A DNA stretch of 64,000 nt, taken from the NCBI RefSeq assembly GCF_001625215.2, contig NC_030382.2, positions 48,201,364 to 48,265,363 of the forward strand, in the 5' to 3' direction. Positions 26,801 to 36,949 of this stretch are shown piece after piece (the stretch's first letter is position 1; each line of letters opens with the position of its first letter). This stretch comes from Daucus carota subsp. sativus. Taxonomy: Eukaryota; Streptophyta; Magnoliopsida; Apiales; Apiaceae. Under the pieces are notes generated by a model. It was not told the origin of the DNA. It ran no database searches and worked only from the letters and a program-made list of their open reading frames with translations. A program made the translations under genes and the position numbers.

Positions 26801-29053
26801 ATGAAAAAAACTCCAAATTTAATTTAGATTCCTTCAATACATGTATAACATATGCAAACACTTGAAACAATTTCTAGTCATGGACAAAGAACAGACTTTC
26901 ATAGTTGCAAAACAATAAATAATTTAAAGCCAGAAAGATGGCAATTTAAATTGATATATCATAAACCTAGCGTAAGCTAACTTGACATACCTTACACTTG
27001 AAATGGGAGACGTTAAATATATTTTTCATAAAAAATAAAAATAAATAAACATCATTCAGTATCCTATTATTCTAAGCTGTCTAACAGGACTACCATGACT
27101 TTGTAACTGAGCCACAAATTTCCATTTCCATGTATCCAAGATGTCTGTAATATCTTAGGCTACTCGAAGCTACTTTATCATAGGTAAAGCATACAAAGGC
27201 CAATAGAACAACATATATACATACCTGCTCTTCTTCCTTGGACATGTGCTGGCTAATTGATGTTTCCAGAGCTCCTGTACATGAGGCTAGTTCCCTCCTG
27301 CAACTTTCTTCATTATGCATATTTGGATCAAGCAGTGTAAAGAGTTGATCGAAAAGAAAACTTTCTCCCTCATGCTCCAAGGAATAAGTCCGCGCCACAT
27401 TTTTCACACGGATATCAAGAGCTGGAAAGATAACCTGCCATTTCAAAATTCATCTGAATCATGATTCCGTGTATTGCCATGATTTATGATTGATATCAGA
27501 ACTCTATATTTAGGTTTCCAGAAGGAAAGCCATTTAATTAGGAAAATATATAGGTTCAGATTTTATGAAGTTCAACGTCATTCTAATGTCATTAAAACTT
27601 GAATCAATGACGCATACAATACTGGTGATATATCTTCTGGGGACATAAAAAAGTACATGTCATCACCAACAATTAGCAAACAAAGTAGGTATCAGAATAT
27701 CTTGTTCCTAACAACATGAACCAACAACAGTCAAATTATTATGACAAATTACTAGAACTGACTAGTAATTGATTGATTGATTGATTGATTAAATATATAA
27801 TTAAAGGGAGATTTTAATGTGTGTGTGTGTGTGTGCAAACATTATATGTGAAACTTGCGTGTAACTTATGTGTTTAATATATTTATATATGTACATTATT
27901 TATAATGATAAAAAAAAATATGCATGTGCGTGTACACATCGTACACCAGTACACGACAAACGATATCTTCCCCAAAATCGGGTAACAAATTCCAATAAAA
28001 AATATACGATGATGTCAAAATCATATCATATGTAAATAGTTTAGTTTTCCTCGGCACAAATGTAAGAACCCTATAAAAGAATATTGAGTCACGGAACGAA
28101 CGGGCATATATTCATTACATACAACGATTACAGGCAGTGGTTTTCATATGACGACCATAAAAACAATTCAAATCAAACTCCCCTCCCCACTATTATACAA
28201 ATTGAAGAACATTACTGCTTTCTAAAAACAGACAAATTCCACAAAGCTAGACAAGACGTGTCAAAGACAACCTACTCCAACTACCAATTAGTGAGCACAG
28301 ATACACATTAGCTTGAGAACATCTTGTTTTACAACCATTACGTAAGTTCGAGAAACAGAAACCTGTAAACTACCCAAACATGTGTTACACATAAAGTATA
28401 TGATATTGTCTTCAACAAGCACTCCATATAGGTATGTAAAACTTGACACTAAACCTTTTCTTTTATGGTACTTGATACTAATACTGAGCAGCATTTGCAA
28501 GTAACATGTGCAATTACCATCACAAATACAAAAGAAATCACAATTACTTCCCGCAACAAACTTGCAGATATTTCTAGGTAAGACTGTAAGAGTTCAATCA
28601 AATCGTGATCCCAGCGCAATTCAATTACACAATAACACAGAAATTCGATACCAATAAACAACACAACAGTTCCATCACAATAAACAAATCCTGCATATCT
28701 CAAAATTCATTTAATACCATAAAACAACCACAACAAGAACACGTAATAGATACAGTATCAAAACAAACCTCATCCTCCGCATTGCAGTGATGCTTATAAA
28801 TGGATCGAAGAAAGTGATATCTCTCCAACAAAGGCTTAATATCAGTCGAAACGTCACTAGCAAACGCCATAGCAGCTCGGTGGAGCGCATCTAACTCAGA
28901 CCTAATAGCCTTATGAAAGAACAAAAATATCCTAATTGGCGACGCCGAACTCTTCGAACAACTCCTCTTGTTCGACAATTCCAGCTGGCTCGTCGCGCCT
29001 GCCATTACCGCTACGCCTCCTCCGTGTTGAATCCCTGACAATGGCGTCGCCAT
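20811..29053 (-). CDS. BTS: BRUTUS hemerythrin/RING E3 ubiquitin ligase
   Basis: Iron-sensing E3 ligase. In Arabidopsis it binds iron through hemerythrin domains and promotes degradation of bHLH subgroup IVc factors, restraining iron uptake. Fourteen exons (minus): 28769-29053, 27225-27434, 26216-26410, 25764-26131, 24967-25192, 24582-24750, 23268-24467, 22943-23114, 22632-22853, 22404-22541, 22051-22285, 21882-21941, 21021-21092, 20811-20942, giving 1,227 residues (BTS is about 1,254). Three HHE domains lie at about 41-175 (H47, H89, H116, H158), 300-440 (H309, H352) and 640-800 (H650, H692). Next are a CHY zinc finger from about 977, a CTCHY finger to about 1105, a RING-H2 at 1111-1152 and a C-terminal zinc ribbon ending [14 protein letters not shown]. 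The 60-nt exon 12 supplies the last RING cysteine pair. The start gives MATPL, as in BTS. BTSL paralogues are the alternative, less likely. Confidence 0.94.
27765..27834. repeat. (TGAT)n and (TG)n microsatellites in BTS intron 1
   Basis: About six TGAT units near 27,767-27,790 and eight TG units near 27,819-27,834, inside the 1.3-kb first intron of BTS. Confidence 0.85.
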
Positions 29054-29065
29054 ATCTATCTCTAT

Positions 29066-29116
29066 ATATACACGAGAGAGAGGGAGAGAGGGAAAGAGAG
29101 GGGGAGAGAGAGATTG
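29066..29116. repeat. GA-rich tract in BTS 5' leader
   Basis: Purine-rich run of GAGA and GGGAGAGA units on the plus strand. In the sense of the BTS transcript it is a CT-rich tract ending about 15 bp before the start codon, typical of plant pyrimidine-patch leaders. Confidence 0.75.
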
Positions 29117-29372
29117 TGTATTGGTGATTCAGATTACATAAACCCTAGGGTGTTTGTGTTTCCATTGTCGCCAAACTTCATCTTTTCCCAATTTTGTATG
29201 TATAATTTGTGCATCTTCTGTATGTATGTATTTATTGAATAATCCAGATTAGTTTGTTTCTCTCTCTAAAACGGAAAGGGGAGCAGAAGAATTGCTTGAA
29301 TAAGGTTAATATCATGGATAATATTTGGGCTTTTTAATTTTTAGGCAAGTAAATATTGAGCATTGTTAAGGA

Positions 29373-29378
29373 CACGTG
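29373..29378. promoter_or_regulatory. G-box (CACGTG) upstream of BTS
   Basis: Palindromic CACGTG in the context ACACGTGG, about 320 bp upstream of the BTS start codon. G-boxes bind bHLH and bZIP factors. In Arabidopsis, iron-deficiency genes are controlled by bHLH IVc factors, so a role here is plausible, but it is inferred from position only. Confidence 0.4.
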
Positions 29379-30118
29379 GAATTTGAAATGCCAGGTGGAA
29401 ATTATAAAAACGTTCCACGAAGAAGACCGTGTGTATGCGCGCCAGCGTTAAAACGATACAGTGCGTGTGAGAGGAGTGCTACCAAGTGTGCAGGAACGGT
29501 ACGGAACAGAGATGTGCACCGTTCTGCTTGTTCACTCGTGACTTATGGTGAGATTTGGAATACCCCGCGAAATATCTACAGTAAAAACTTTGTGAATTAA
29601 TAATGTCGGAGAAATTCATTAATTTATTAATAAATTATTAATTATTAATTTAAAAAAAATTTAATCGATTATACTGCACATATCAGATAAAAAGGCAAAT
29701 TAGTTTATGCCTCTTAGAATTATATTGCAGTGAACTTCGGGACTCGACATAAATTACTAACTATTGTGTTTATATGTATTGAAAATCAATAATGACTTTT
29801 GAAGTGTAGTATAGTAAATATATACAAGAGGAATAAATATATTCAATATACGGTATTTTTAAACAAGTTTCTATGAATTATTAATTTATGATTTTCTCGT
29901 GACTGAAAATTATAAAGAGATCTCCCGAAAAATTATTATCTTGTAATTTTATTGAGTTTTTCAATTTTTTACATTGACCCAAATCGGGACCGGATAAATT
30001 TATTATTTTAGAGAATTTATTAGTTTACCGAATACTAATTTAAAGAGTTTCTACTATAGTTTCTTATTAAATTTATTTGTTTTCATATTGTAGTATCAGT
30101 GCTAATTGATTTTCCTAC
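29379..30118. other. BTS upstream spacer
   Basis: No gene or clear element. The plus frame at 29,376-29,600 is not conserved with any family I know and is probably chance. Confidence 0.4.
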
Positions 30119-30804
30119 TAGGGGAGAGCGTGGGCCAGTTCGGCTCGGTTTTCCGATAAAACCGGAACCGCAACCATATATCCTCGGTTTTTGAAATCGA
30201 AAACCGCAACCGCCGGTTCGGATTCGGTTTCGGTTTCGGTTTAAAAATCCCGGTTCGGTTATAATCGGCTCGGTTTCGGTTACAAAACCGACTACAAAAT
30301 TCACTTGGTACTTATTGCCCAGACATCAGTCGAAAGAATTATTTTAGGATTTCACACCATATAATCAGAGAGTGCTCCAGTTTAAGAATTTTCAGGGCAA
30401 TCTTTGTCCTGTGATTATGACCTCTCTAATGTGTAGTGTGCCAAGCATCATGACTTGGGTAATATTAGCAACAGCAGAAGATAAAAATTTCTGACAGAAC
30501 ACAAAAGAGCTGCATATAAGAATTCATGTGACTTATAAATTAAAGTTAGAATTACATTATATAAAATTATATAGATTATAAATAATTATATAAAATTATA
30601 TTTAATTATTTATTTTAATAATCGGTTCGGTTCGGTTTTTTCCGGTTCGGTTTGGAAATATAACCGGAACCGAACCAATTAAAACGGTTCGGGTTCGGTT
30701 TAATTTTTTCGGTTTCAGTTTCGGTTTTTGACGGTTCGGTTTTAGCCGGTTTTTCCCGGTTTCGGTTTCGGTTCGGTTTCATATCGGTTTTTTGCTCACC
30801 CCTA
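30119..30804. mobile_element. hAT-type MITE, GGTTCGG family, copy 1
   Basis: Begins TAGGGGAGAGCG and ends GCTCACCCCTA, with an exact 8-bp direct repeat TTTCCTAC on each side (30111-30118 and 30805-30812). An 8-bp duplication is the hAT signature. Subterminal blocks are arrays of GGTTCGGTTTCGG-like motifs pointing inward. The frames they generate are repeat artefacts. Confidence 0.87.
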
Positions 30805-31903
30805 TTTCCTACTACTGTATTTGAAGAACTAGGGTTATGAGTTGGCTGAGTTATTATTGACATTGTAGATAGCATCATAATTTAGTATTATGAAAAATAG
30901 GTTTTTTGAAATTTTATAAAATAAAATTTTTATTGTCAAAATTTAACTATTTTATAAATTCCACAAAAGTTAATTACATATTTCGCCAACTACCCTATAA
31001 CAAGAGTTAAGATGTGGAAAAAGTTAATTATATGTATAAAAAAATATGCTTCACTTCATTTGATCTTAAACCTCTGAAAAGAGATTAAAGATGTGAAAAA
31101 AGTTAATTATACGTGTAAAAAAATATGTTTGCCTTTATTGTATTATGAGAAGTTGGCGGATACAACTATGAAAACAACATATTAATCATATAATTAAAAA
31201 TTAAGTTAATTCGACGATTTGCACATAACTTACAGATTAAAAGGTTAATATTTGTATTAAACCAATCATAGTCAATTTTTAAATAAGTGATTAATTTAAT
31301 ACATTTGAATAAATAAATAATGTTTGTGTTCGTTTCATTCGTTATATTCTCATCTCTTATTTTACATGTGTCTCCGCATCTAGTAAATATGATAAATTAA
31401 GTTTCATTCATATTACTATTTTGAAATAATATATTTTTTTGATAATTACCGGCTTACTTTTAGTATGAATAAATAAAGAATTATAGACAAAATGAGAGGG
31501 ATGGTGAAAATCAAAGAATGATAATTAAACTGTCAAAAATATATATCTGGGAGGATGCAATTGCATACACAATAACTTCTTTTTTAAATAAAAATGTGAA
31601 TAATAACTAATTTAAATATAAAATGACAGTTCTTAGTTCCACAATTATAAGTTTCTTATTTGAATTATTGTTTTATAATAATAAGATTAAATATTTTTTA
31701 AATTTTCTAGAGAAGGAGGATTAATTGAGCTGGTAAGAAAGGCGTCCTGTCTAGTCTTCTAGATCTGAAGAGAAGACTTGATATTCAGGAATACGCATTT
31801 TGGGTGGTTTTGAAATGCGAATACATTCAAAGGAAGAATTTTGGTCCTTGGACGCAGGCCTTTTCTCAAAACAAACCGACAAGTTCATAAAATTAAAGTA
31901 TTA

Positions 31904-32136
31904 CTCCATCCTAAATTAGATGAGCTCATTGATTTCGAACACGTATTTTAAAATTCATAAATCGCATAGCTATATTACTTATTTTTGAAATTTTATTTTT
32001 CCAAATAAAAATTTAAATATGAAATTTTCATTTACAAAAGAAAATTTAAAAAAATAAATTTCGGAACTATACGGTCAATGCACTTTAAGTTACGTGCCCA
32101 AAGTCAACTAGCTCATCTAATTTGGGATGGAGGGAG
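31904..32136. mobile_element. Stowaway MITE, left of a back-to-back pair
   Basis: Long inverted ends starting CTCCATCCTAAATTAGATGA and ending ATCTAATTTGGGATGGAGGGAG, with TA at both sides. It is 233 bp. The next Stowaway starts 7 bp later. Confidence 0.9.
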
Positions 32137-32142
32137 TAATTA

Positions 32143-32406
32143 CTCCCTCCGTTTCAAAATACATGTCCACTTTTGAAAAAAAAATGTTTCAAAATATTTG
32201 TCCATTTTTACTTTCAATGTAAATTTATATTTCCAAAATCAACTCTCCTTCACATATTTCAAATTTATATTTCCAAGATCAACCATATACACCACATATT
32301 AGGTTCAATTAATGACTTAATACACCTATTTTTTCTCAAAATCTACTTTTCTTAACCTATGTGTTTTTTTGAAAGTGGACATGTAATTTGAAACGGAAGG
32401 AAGGAG
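32143..32406. mobile_element. Stowaway MITE, right of a back-to-back pair
   Basis: Ends CTCCCTCCGTTTCAAAATAC and TTTGAAACGGAAGGAAGGAG flanked by TA. The inner sequence differs from its left neighbour, so this is a second family member rather than a duplication. Confidence 0.9.
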
Positions 32407-34461
32407 TATAATAAATTTCAAAATACACAGTGAATCCAGATTATTATGTGTCGGATAAATGTCAATAAATTTGTTAATTAGTTGACCGGTGCATAACGAA
32501 ATGTCTACTCATGCAGTTAAATGAACGATGGGGTTAAGATAGCAGGAGTAAAAAGGGCATGTCAGCAACATAAAATAATGCTACAAGCTGCGAGGGGCGT
32601 GCCACTAGGTGGCAAACATGTGATACAACCGTGGCATCTCAAGGCCACTCTTAGCTTCTGATGTGGAAGGCGAGCCCACATCACATTTATATTGTGATGT
32701 TCTGGTACATCTTTCATGTTTGTATCGTTTTCGCAGCGGTGACCCTGACCTAACCGATTTGAATTGAATGTTTGTCTGACCGATTCAAATTTCCCTTTTT
32801 AATTAATGTTAATCTGGACACATTTCTTCTCCATTACTTCTAGCAATTAGCAATTCGAAACCAATCTAAAATAAATTCAAAGTCTTTCTAATAGATATAG
32901 AATTATATTTATCATACTAATTTTTATATTATTTTAATCTTAATAAACATGTTATAAAATGCTTTAATTGTATAACTATAATTATTTTTTAATTAATGAT
33001 TTATAAATTAACATTCTCTGCATCATTAGTTAATTGTCATGTTTGACTTTTAAATTATCAAATCAACCAAAATTTGACTGTAATTTGTATATACTATATA
33101 ATCGAAGAAGTATAAAAATGTTATACACCATAAAATAAAAAATTATTACAAATTTTCGGTCAATATTACATAATTTGATCACCAAAAATCAAAACAAGAT
33201 ATCTAATCTTATTTTTGTATATATCGGTTTTAATTACATGACAAGTGTTCATGTGTGTAAGGATTTATCATATTTTGAAGAAATGACAATACAAAATAAT
33301 AAAATATAAGAGAATAGATAAAAATTTAATATGTAGTCTGTTATGCGTAGAGATGTTCGAAAAACTTGAAATATGAAATCCTATCTAATGTGGGAAAAAA
33401 GTCTGAAAAAACCAATCCGAAAAAAATTCGGTCCGGCCCAACCTGAAGGCCTAAAACATGCCTATTTTCGAAAAATCTGGATAAAATCGGGATTTTTAAA
33501 AAACCCGAAAATTTATAAGTAAACTAGGCCTAGTATTTTCGAGAAAACTCGACCCGACCCGATTTTTAAAAAAGCCCGGTCTAACTTATTTTGAAAAAAA
33601 TCTGATTTTTTTGTCCCAGATCTTTTGTGCGAGACGAGGGGTGTCAAAATTATAATTTCGACTACTCCGGGTTTGCCACCGATTTCTTTTTCTTGTCGAT
33701 TTTTCAGTATTTGGACTCCTGCACCATCTCTTCAAGCTGAAAAAAAAAAAAGAGCCTCAATCCTAATTGACAATTTTTGAGTCAGTATCGGATTTTCGCG
33801 CCACAATACACAATATCACAAACTAAAAGTCGCATAGACAGCTGAGATAAAAACCACACAACTATCCTAAAAGTTGAGGAGTAAAAATTAGGTTGTCTCT
33901 TGGCAAGGCAATTCAGACAATGCAAATCTAGAAGGATATCCAGGATGGTTGTTCACCATTAAGGGGGCAAATTGAGTACTACCAAGCGTCGGGTAACATG
34001 AGTGTTTCAACTCAACAGGCTTTGTTACGTGGAACATTTTCTGATTCATGCGCTCATTATTTCATCCATATGGACCAACTTATTCAAAATGTAATAATGT
34101 CAGCCATTTTAATACAAAAATGACCAAATTTGGTTGGCCTGTTTATGGCCCAATATAAACAATTAGGCTTTGGGCACAGTTTTTAGGATAACTTGTCCAT
34201 AAGCCCAATTATATTTATGCGTCTTCTAGGAACCCGATATTGTTCTACAATTTCCAAATTGATCGGCATATCTACGGACTACGATCGAAACTACGTTTTC
34301 TAAAATCAATTTTATGGATAAAAATATAAATTATAAATTTTTATTCGGAATTTTCTTTAAAAAAAATAATGAGAAAAAGTATATTTTTTGTAAAAAGTCA
34401 AATGACAATTAAAAAGAGATAGAATGATTAATATTTTTTGAATCCGATGACTAAGAAATTA
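32407..34461. other. intergenic; degraded repeat at 33.35-33.6 kb
   Basis: No gene seen. About 33,350-33,610 has clustered 'cgaaaa..' and 'cccgacccga' motifs like a decayed relative of the GGTTCGG MITEs, but without clear ends. Confidence 0.4.
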
Positions 34462-34698
34462 CTTCATGTTCCCGTCCATTATATAAGTCATTTGATTTCT
34501 TACACATAATTTTAGATGTTTTGATCATGTATCAAAAAAGTAATATTTTTGTAAATATCTTTTTTTAAATAAAAATATAATAAAATATTTTTATATTAAT
34601 TTTTATTAAAATATAAATTTTAGATATGTGATCAAATCCTTTCATAAAAATCTTGCATAAAGGTCAAACGATACTTATAACGGAGGGACCGGACGGAG
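34462..34698. mobile_element. Stowaway-like MITE, worn ends
   Basis: Left 'catgttcccgtccattatat' and right 'ataacggagggaccggac' form diverged inverted ends around an AT-rich core. The left TA is present; the right TA is not obvious. Confidence 0.6.
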
Positions 34699-34996
34699 TC
34701 CTGCAACTGCGCTTAGCAAAAATCCCTCTCATTTTTTTACGGTTACCATTTTGGGATGTCCGTCTCAATTCTTTACGTTACTAAGTTTTTCCCATCATTA
34801 CACTCACTATCTTCCCCTACTATCTCATATTTAACAAGAGCTATTAACCAAAAAACCAAACTAACTTGTCTTTTTTTTGCCAAAAAACCTTTAAACTTTT
34901 TTTTCATTAATAACCCCAATAAACTTTACTAAATCTTTGAAAAAAATTAACTAGAGTTACTTACAGCTTGCGTGGACTAACCATGATCATATTATG

Positions 34997-35243
34997 TGCG
35001 TGTTTGGGGCGGGCTTAAAAGCCCGCTTCTGGACTTTTAAGTTATAAGCACTTATTCGTACCGTTTGTGTAAAAAGTCGATAAGCACTTATAAAAAGTTA
35101 GCATTCCTAGTTTTTATTTCATGACTTCTACTTTTTCTCCAAACACTTTAATCGCTTATAAGTCTTAACTAACTTCTAACTTCTACTTCGCTTATTTTAC
35201 TTTAAGCAAGAAGCACTTATTATAAGCTCACCAAAACGGCCCT
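34997..35243. mobile_element. MITE, ACACAAACGGTAC family, reverse copy
   Basis: Carries GTACCGTTTGTGT, the reverse complement of the core shared with copies at 2.9 and 61.0 kb. Ends GTTTGGGGCGGG and CCAAAACGGCCC. It lies inside the 34.84-36.56 kb TIR element. Confidence 0.65.
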
Positions 35244-35677
35244 ATATCTTATGTGGCAAATTGATTACAATTAATCAAAAAATATTAAAATTAACTAAAA
35301 AATATATCAGCACCATTAAAAAAATCAGCTTTAAGATAGGTTGATCAGCATGAGTGTTACCTTTCCCCGTATTGTTATAACAAACATTGCTGTGGTAATT
35401 CACTATGATGCAATTCCTTAATACACACAGGAACTTCACTATTATGCACTACTATAGTGAACACTTGAAATTTGACTGGATGAATGAGTTCAGGAATAAT
35501 AAAGTTTAAGAAAAATTATGATATTGTTGGCTTGCTGCTGTTGTAAGTTCAACATGTCAGATTTTTATGTCTATTGATTTTCAATCTTTAAAATCTAATT
35601 TCAGAACGTTTTCATTAAAAGACGTGATTAAATACAAAAGTCTACTTTGATTCTCTGTGAATACTATCTCCGGTATG

Positions 35678-36170
35678 TAGGGGTGAGCATTTGGTCGGTT
35701 CGGTCCAAAACCGTATCGAACCGAATAGACCGAGAACCGAAGTTTGAATTTTTTTTCGGGCCGAACCGGACCGAAGTCTTATAATGGACCGAACCGGACC
35801 GAATCGAATTATTTCAGAAATAAAAAAATATATATTATAAATAAAAGTAAGATTCATGATTTATTTCAAAATTTTCATATTAATTAATCACCCCCTATTC
35901 ATTCAAGATGGATATAATTAAATTGACAAATTAAGTATTACAAATATAATATATAAAATATATATAATATAAAATATAAATTAAATTATATATATTTTGG
36001 ACTATTCGGTCCGGACCGAAATATTTTTTCACGGACCGGACCAGACCGAACTTTATTTCGGTCTATTTGGTCCGGACCTAATGGAACAAAATTTCTGAAA
36101 ACTAGGACCGAACCGAACCGAATTTACACGGTTCGGTTTTTCGGTTCCGGTTCGGTTTTGCTCACCTCTA
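35678..36170. mobile_element. hAT-type MITE, GGTTCGG family, copy 2
   Basis: Begins TAGGGGTGAGCA and ends TGCTCACCTCTA, with an exact 8-bp duplication CCGGTATG at 35670-35677 and 36171-36178. Subterminal GGTTCGGTCC and CCGAACCGGA motifs are dense. It is 493 bp, non-coding, and nested in the 34.84-36.56 kb TIR element. Confidence 0.9.
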
Positions 36171-36949
36171 CCGGTATGTGCATAACACTTTCAAAATCAC
36201 ATACATGTCTTGTAGATTGCTCGTGACTTTGATAAATTTGTTTGTATAAGCGTAACTTTGACAAAGATGATGAAACCTAAGATATTCAATGGTTTTTTAA
36301 ATTAAAATATTATAAATTATTAAAAGATAAATTATTATTATCAATGAATAGTCACGACGTGACACACACATGTATAAAAAGATACAAATTAGGAAAAGAT
36401 ACTTGACAATTCAGATCGGTAGATTTAACCATGGATTATTTTGTATTTTTTTAATATATTTTAATAAAGTTTATTGGGGTTGTTAATGAAAACAGAAGTT
36501 TAAAGGTTTTTTGGCAAAAAAATGACAAGTTGATTTGGTTTTTTGGTTAATAGCTCAATAAAAACTACTATTATATCCCTTACTTTCCTACACTATCTCA
36601 AATTTATTATTAAATATTGATAGCTCCACCACTTTACCTAATTTTCATCTAACTTTACTCATTTTTTATATATTTCGTATCCGTGTCCCCCTCCAATGTA
36701 AACAATTTTAAACAATTGAGGGGGATGGAGGGAGTATTTCGATTACCGGTCCGAAAACAGAGGGAACGTAACAGAATTTGGGGCGAGTCGACGTCTTGTC
36801 AACAAAATTCACGGTGAGGTCACAACTTATCGCCTTCCAATCCATCTAATTACGTTATTAACCTTTAGAAAATCGCAAGTACCTGGTTCGATTCTCTATT
36901 CTCCAACCTCTTGAGAATTCTAGTAGTACTTTACAGCTTACACTCCCAA

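Larger units (their letters stand above)
34838..36556. mobile_element. TIR element with ~93-bp arms (MULE-like?)
   Basis: Left arm 34838-34930 and right arm 36463-36556 are near-perfect inverted repeats starting GAGCTATTAACCAAAAAACC. The arms share 'ggttttttggcaaaaaa' and 'aaagtttattggggtt'. Long TIRs with a non-coding interior suit a Mutator-like MITE, but no clean 9-bp duplication is visible. Two smaller MITEs sit inside it. Confidence 0.7.
34750..36734. mobile_element. Stowaway-type MITE split by a 1.7-kb insertion
   Basis: The left part (about 34750-34837) carries a worn end reading GTCCGTCTCAATTCTTTACG. The right part (36557-36734) ends TTGAGGGGGATGGAGGGAG followed by TA. The right terminus resembles the inverse of the Stowaway end at 63,962. 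The span between is occupied by the TIR element at 34,838-36,556. The joining of the two halves is inferred. Confidence 0.55.

Noticed and set aside
30083..30878. Frames rich in Asn-Arg-Thr/Pro-Asn repeats
   Set aside because: Translations of the GGTTCGG arrays of a hAT-type MITE, not genes.
36880..36900. GGTTCGATTCTC resembling a tRNA T-loop
   Set aside because: No acceptor stem, D arm or anticodon arm can be placed around it.
36911..36949. Upstream in-frame ATG adding 13 residues to the MBL protein
   Set aside because: The extension does not resemble the family N-terminus; MAASYK fits better. It remains possible.
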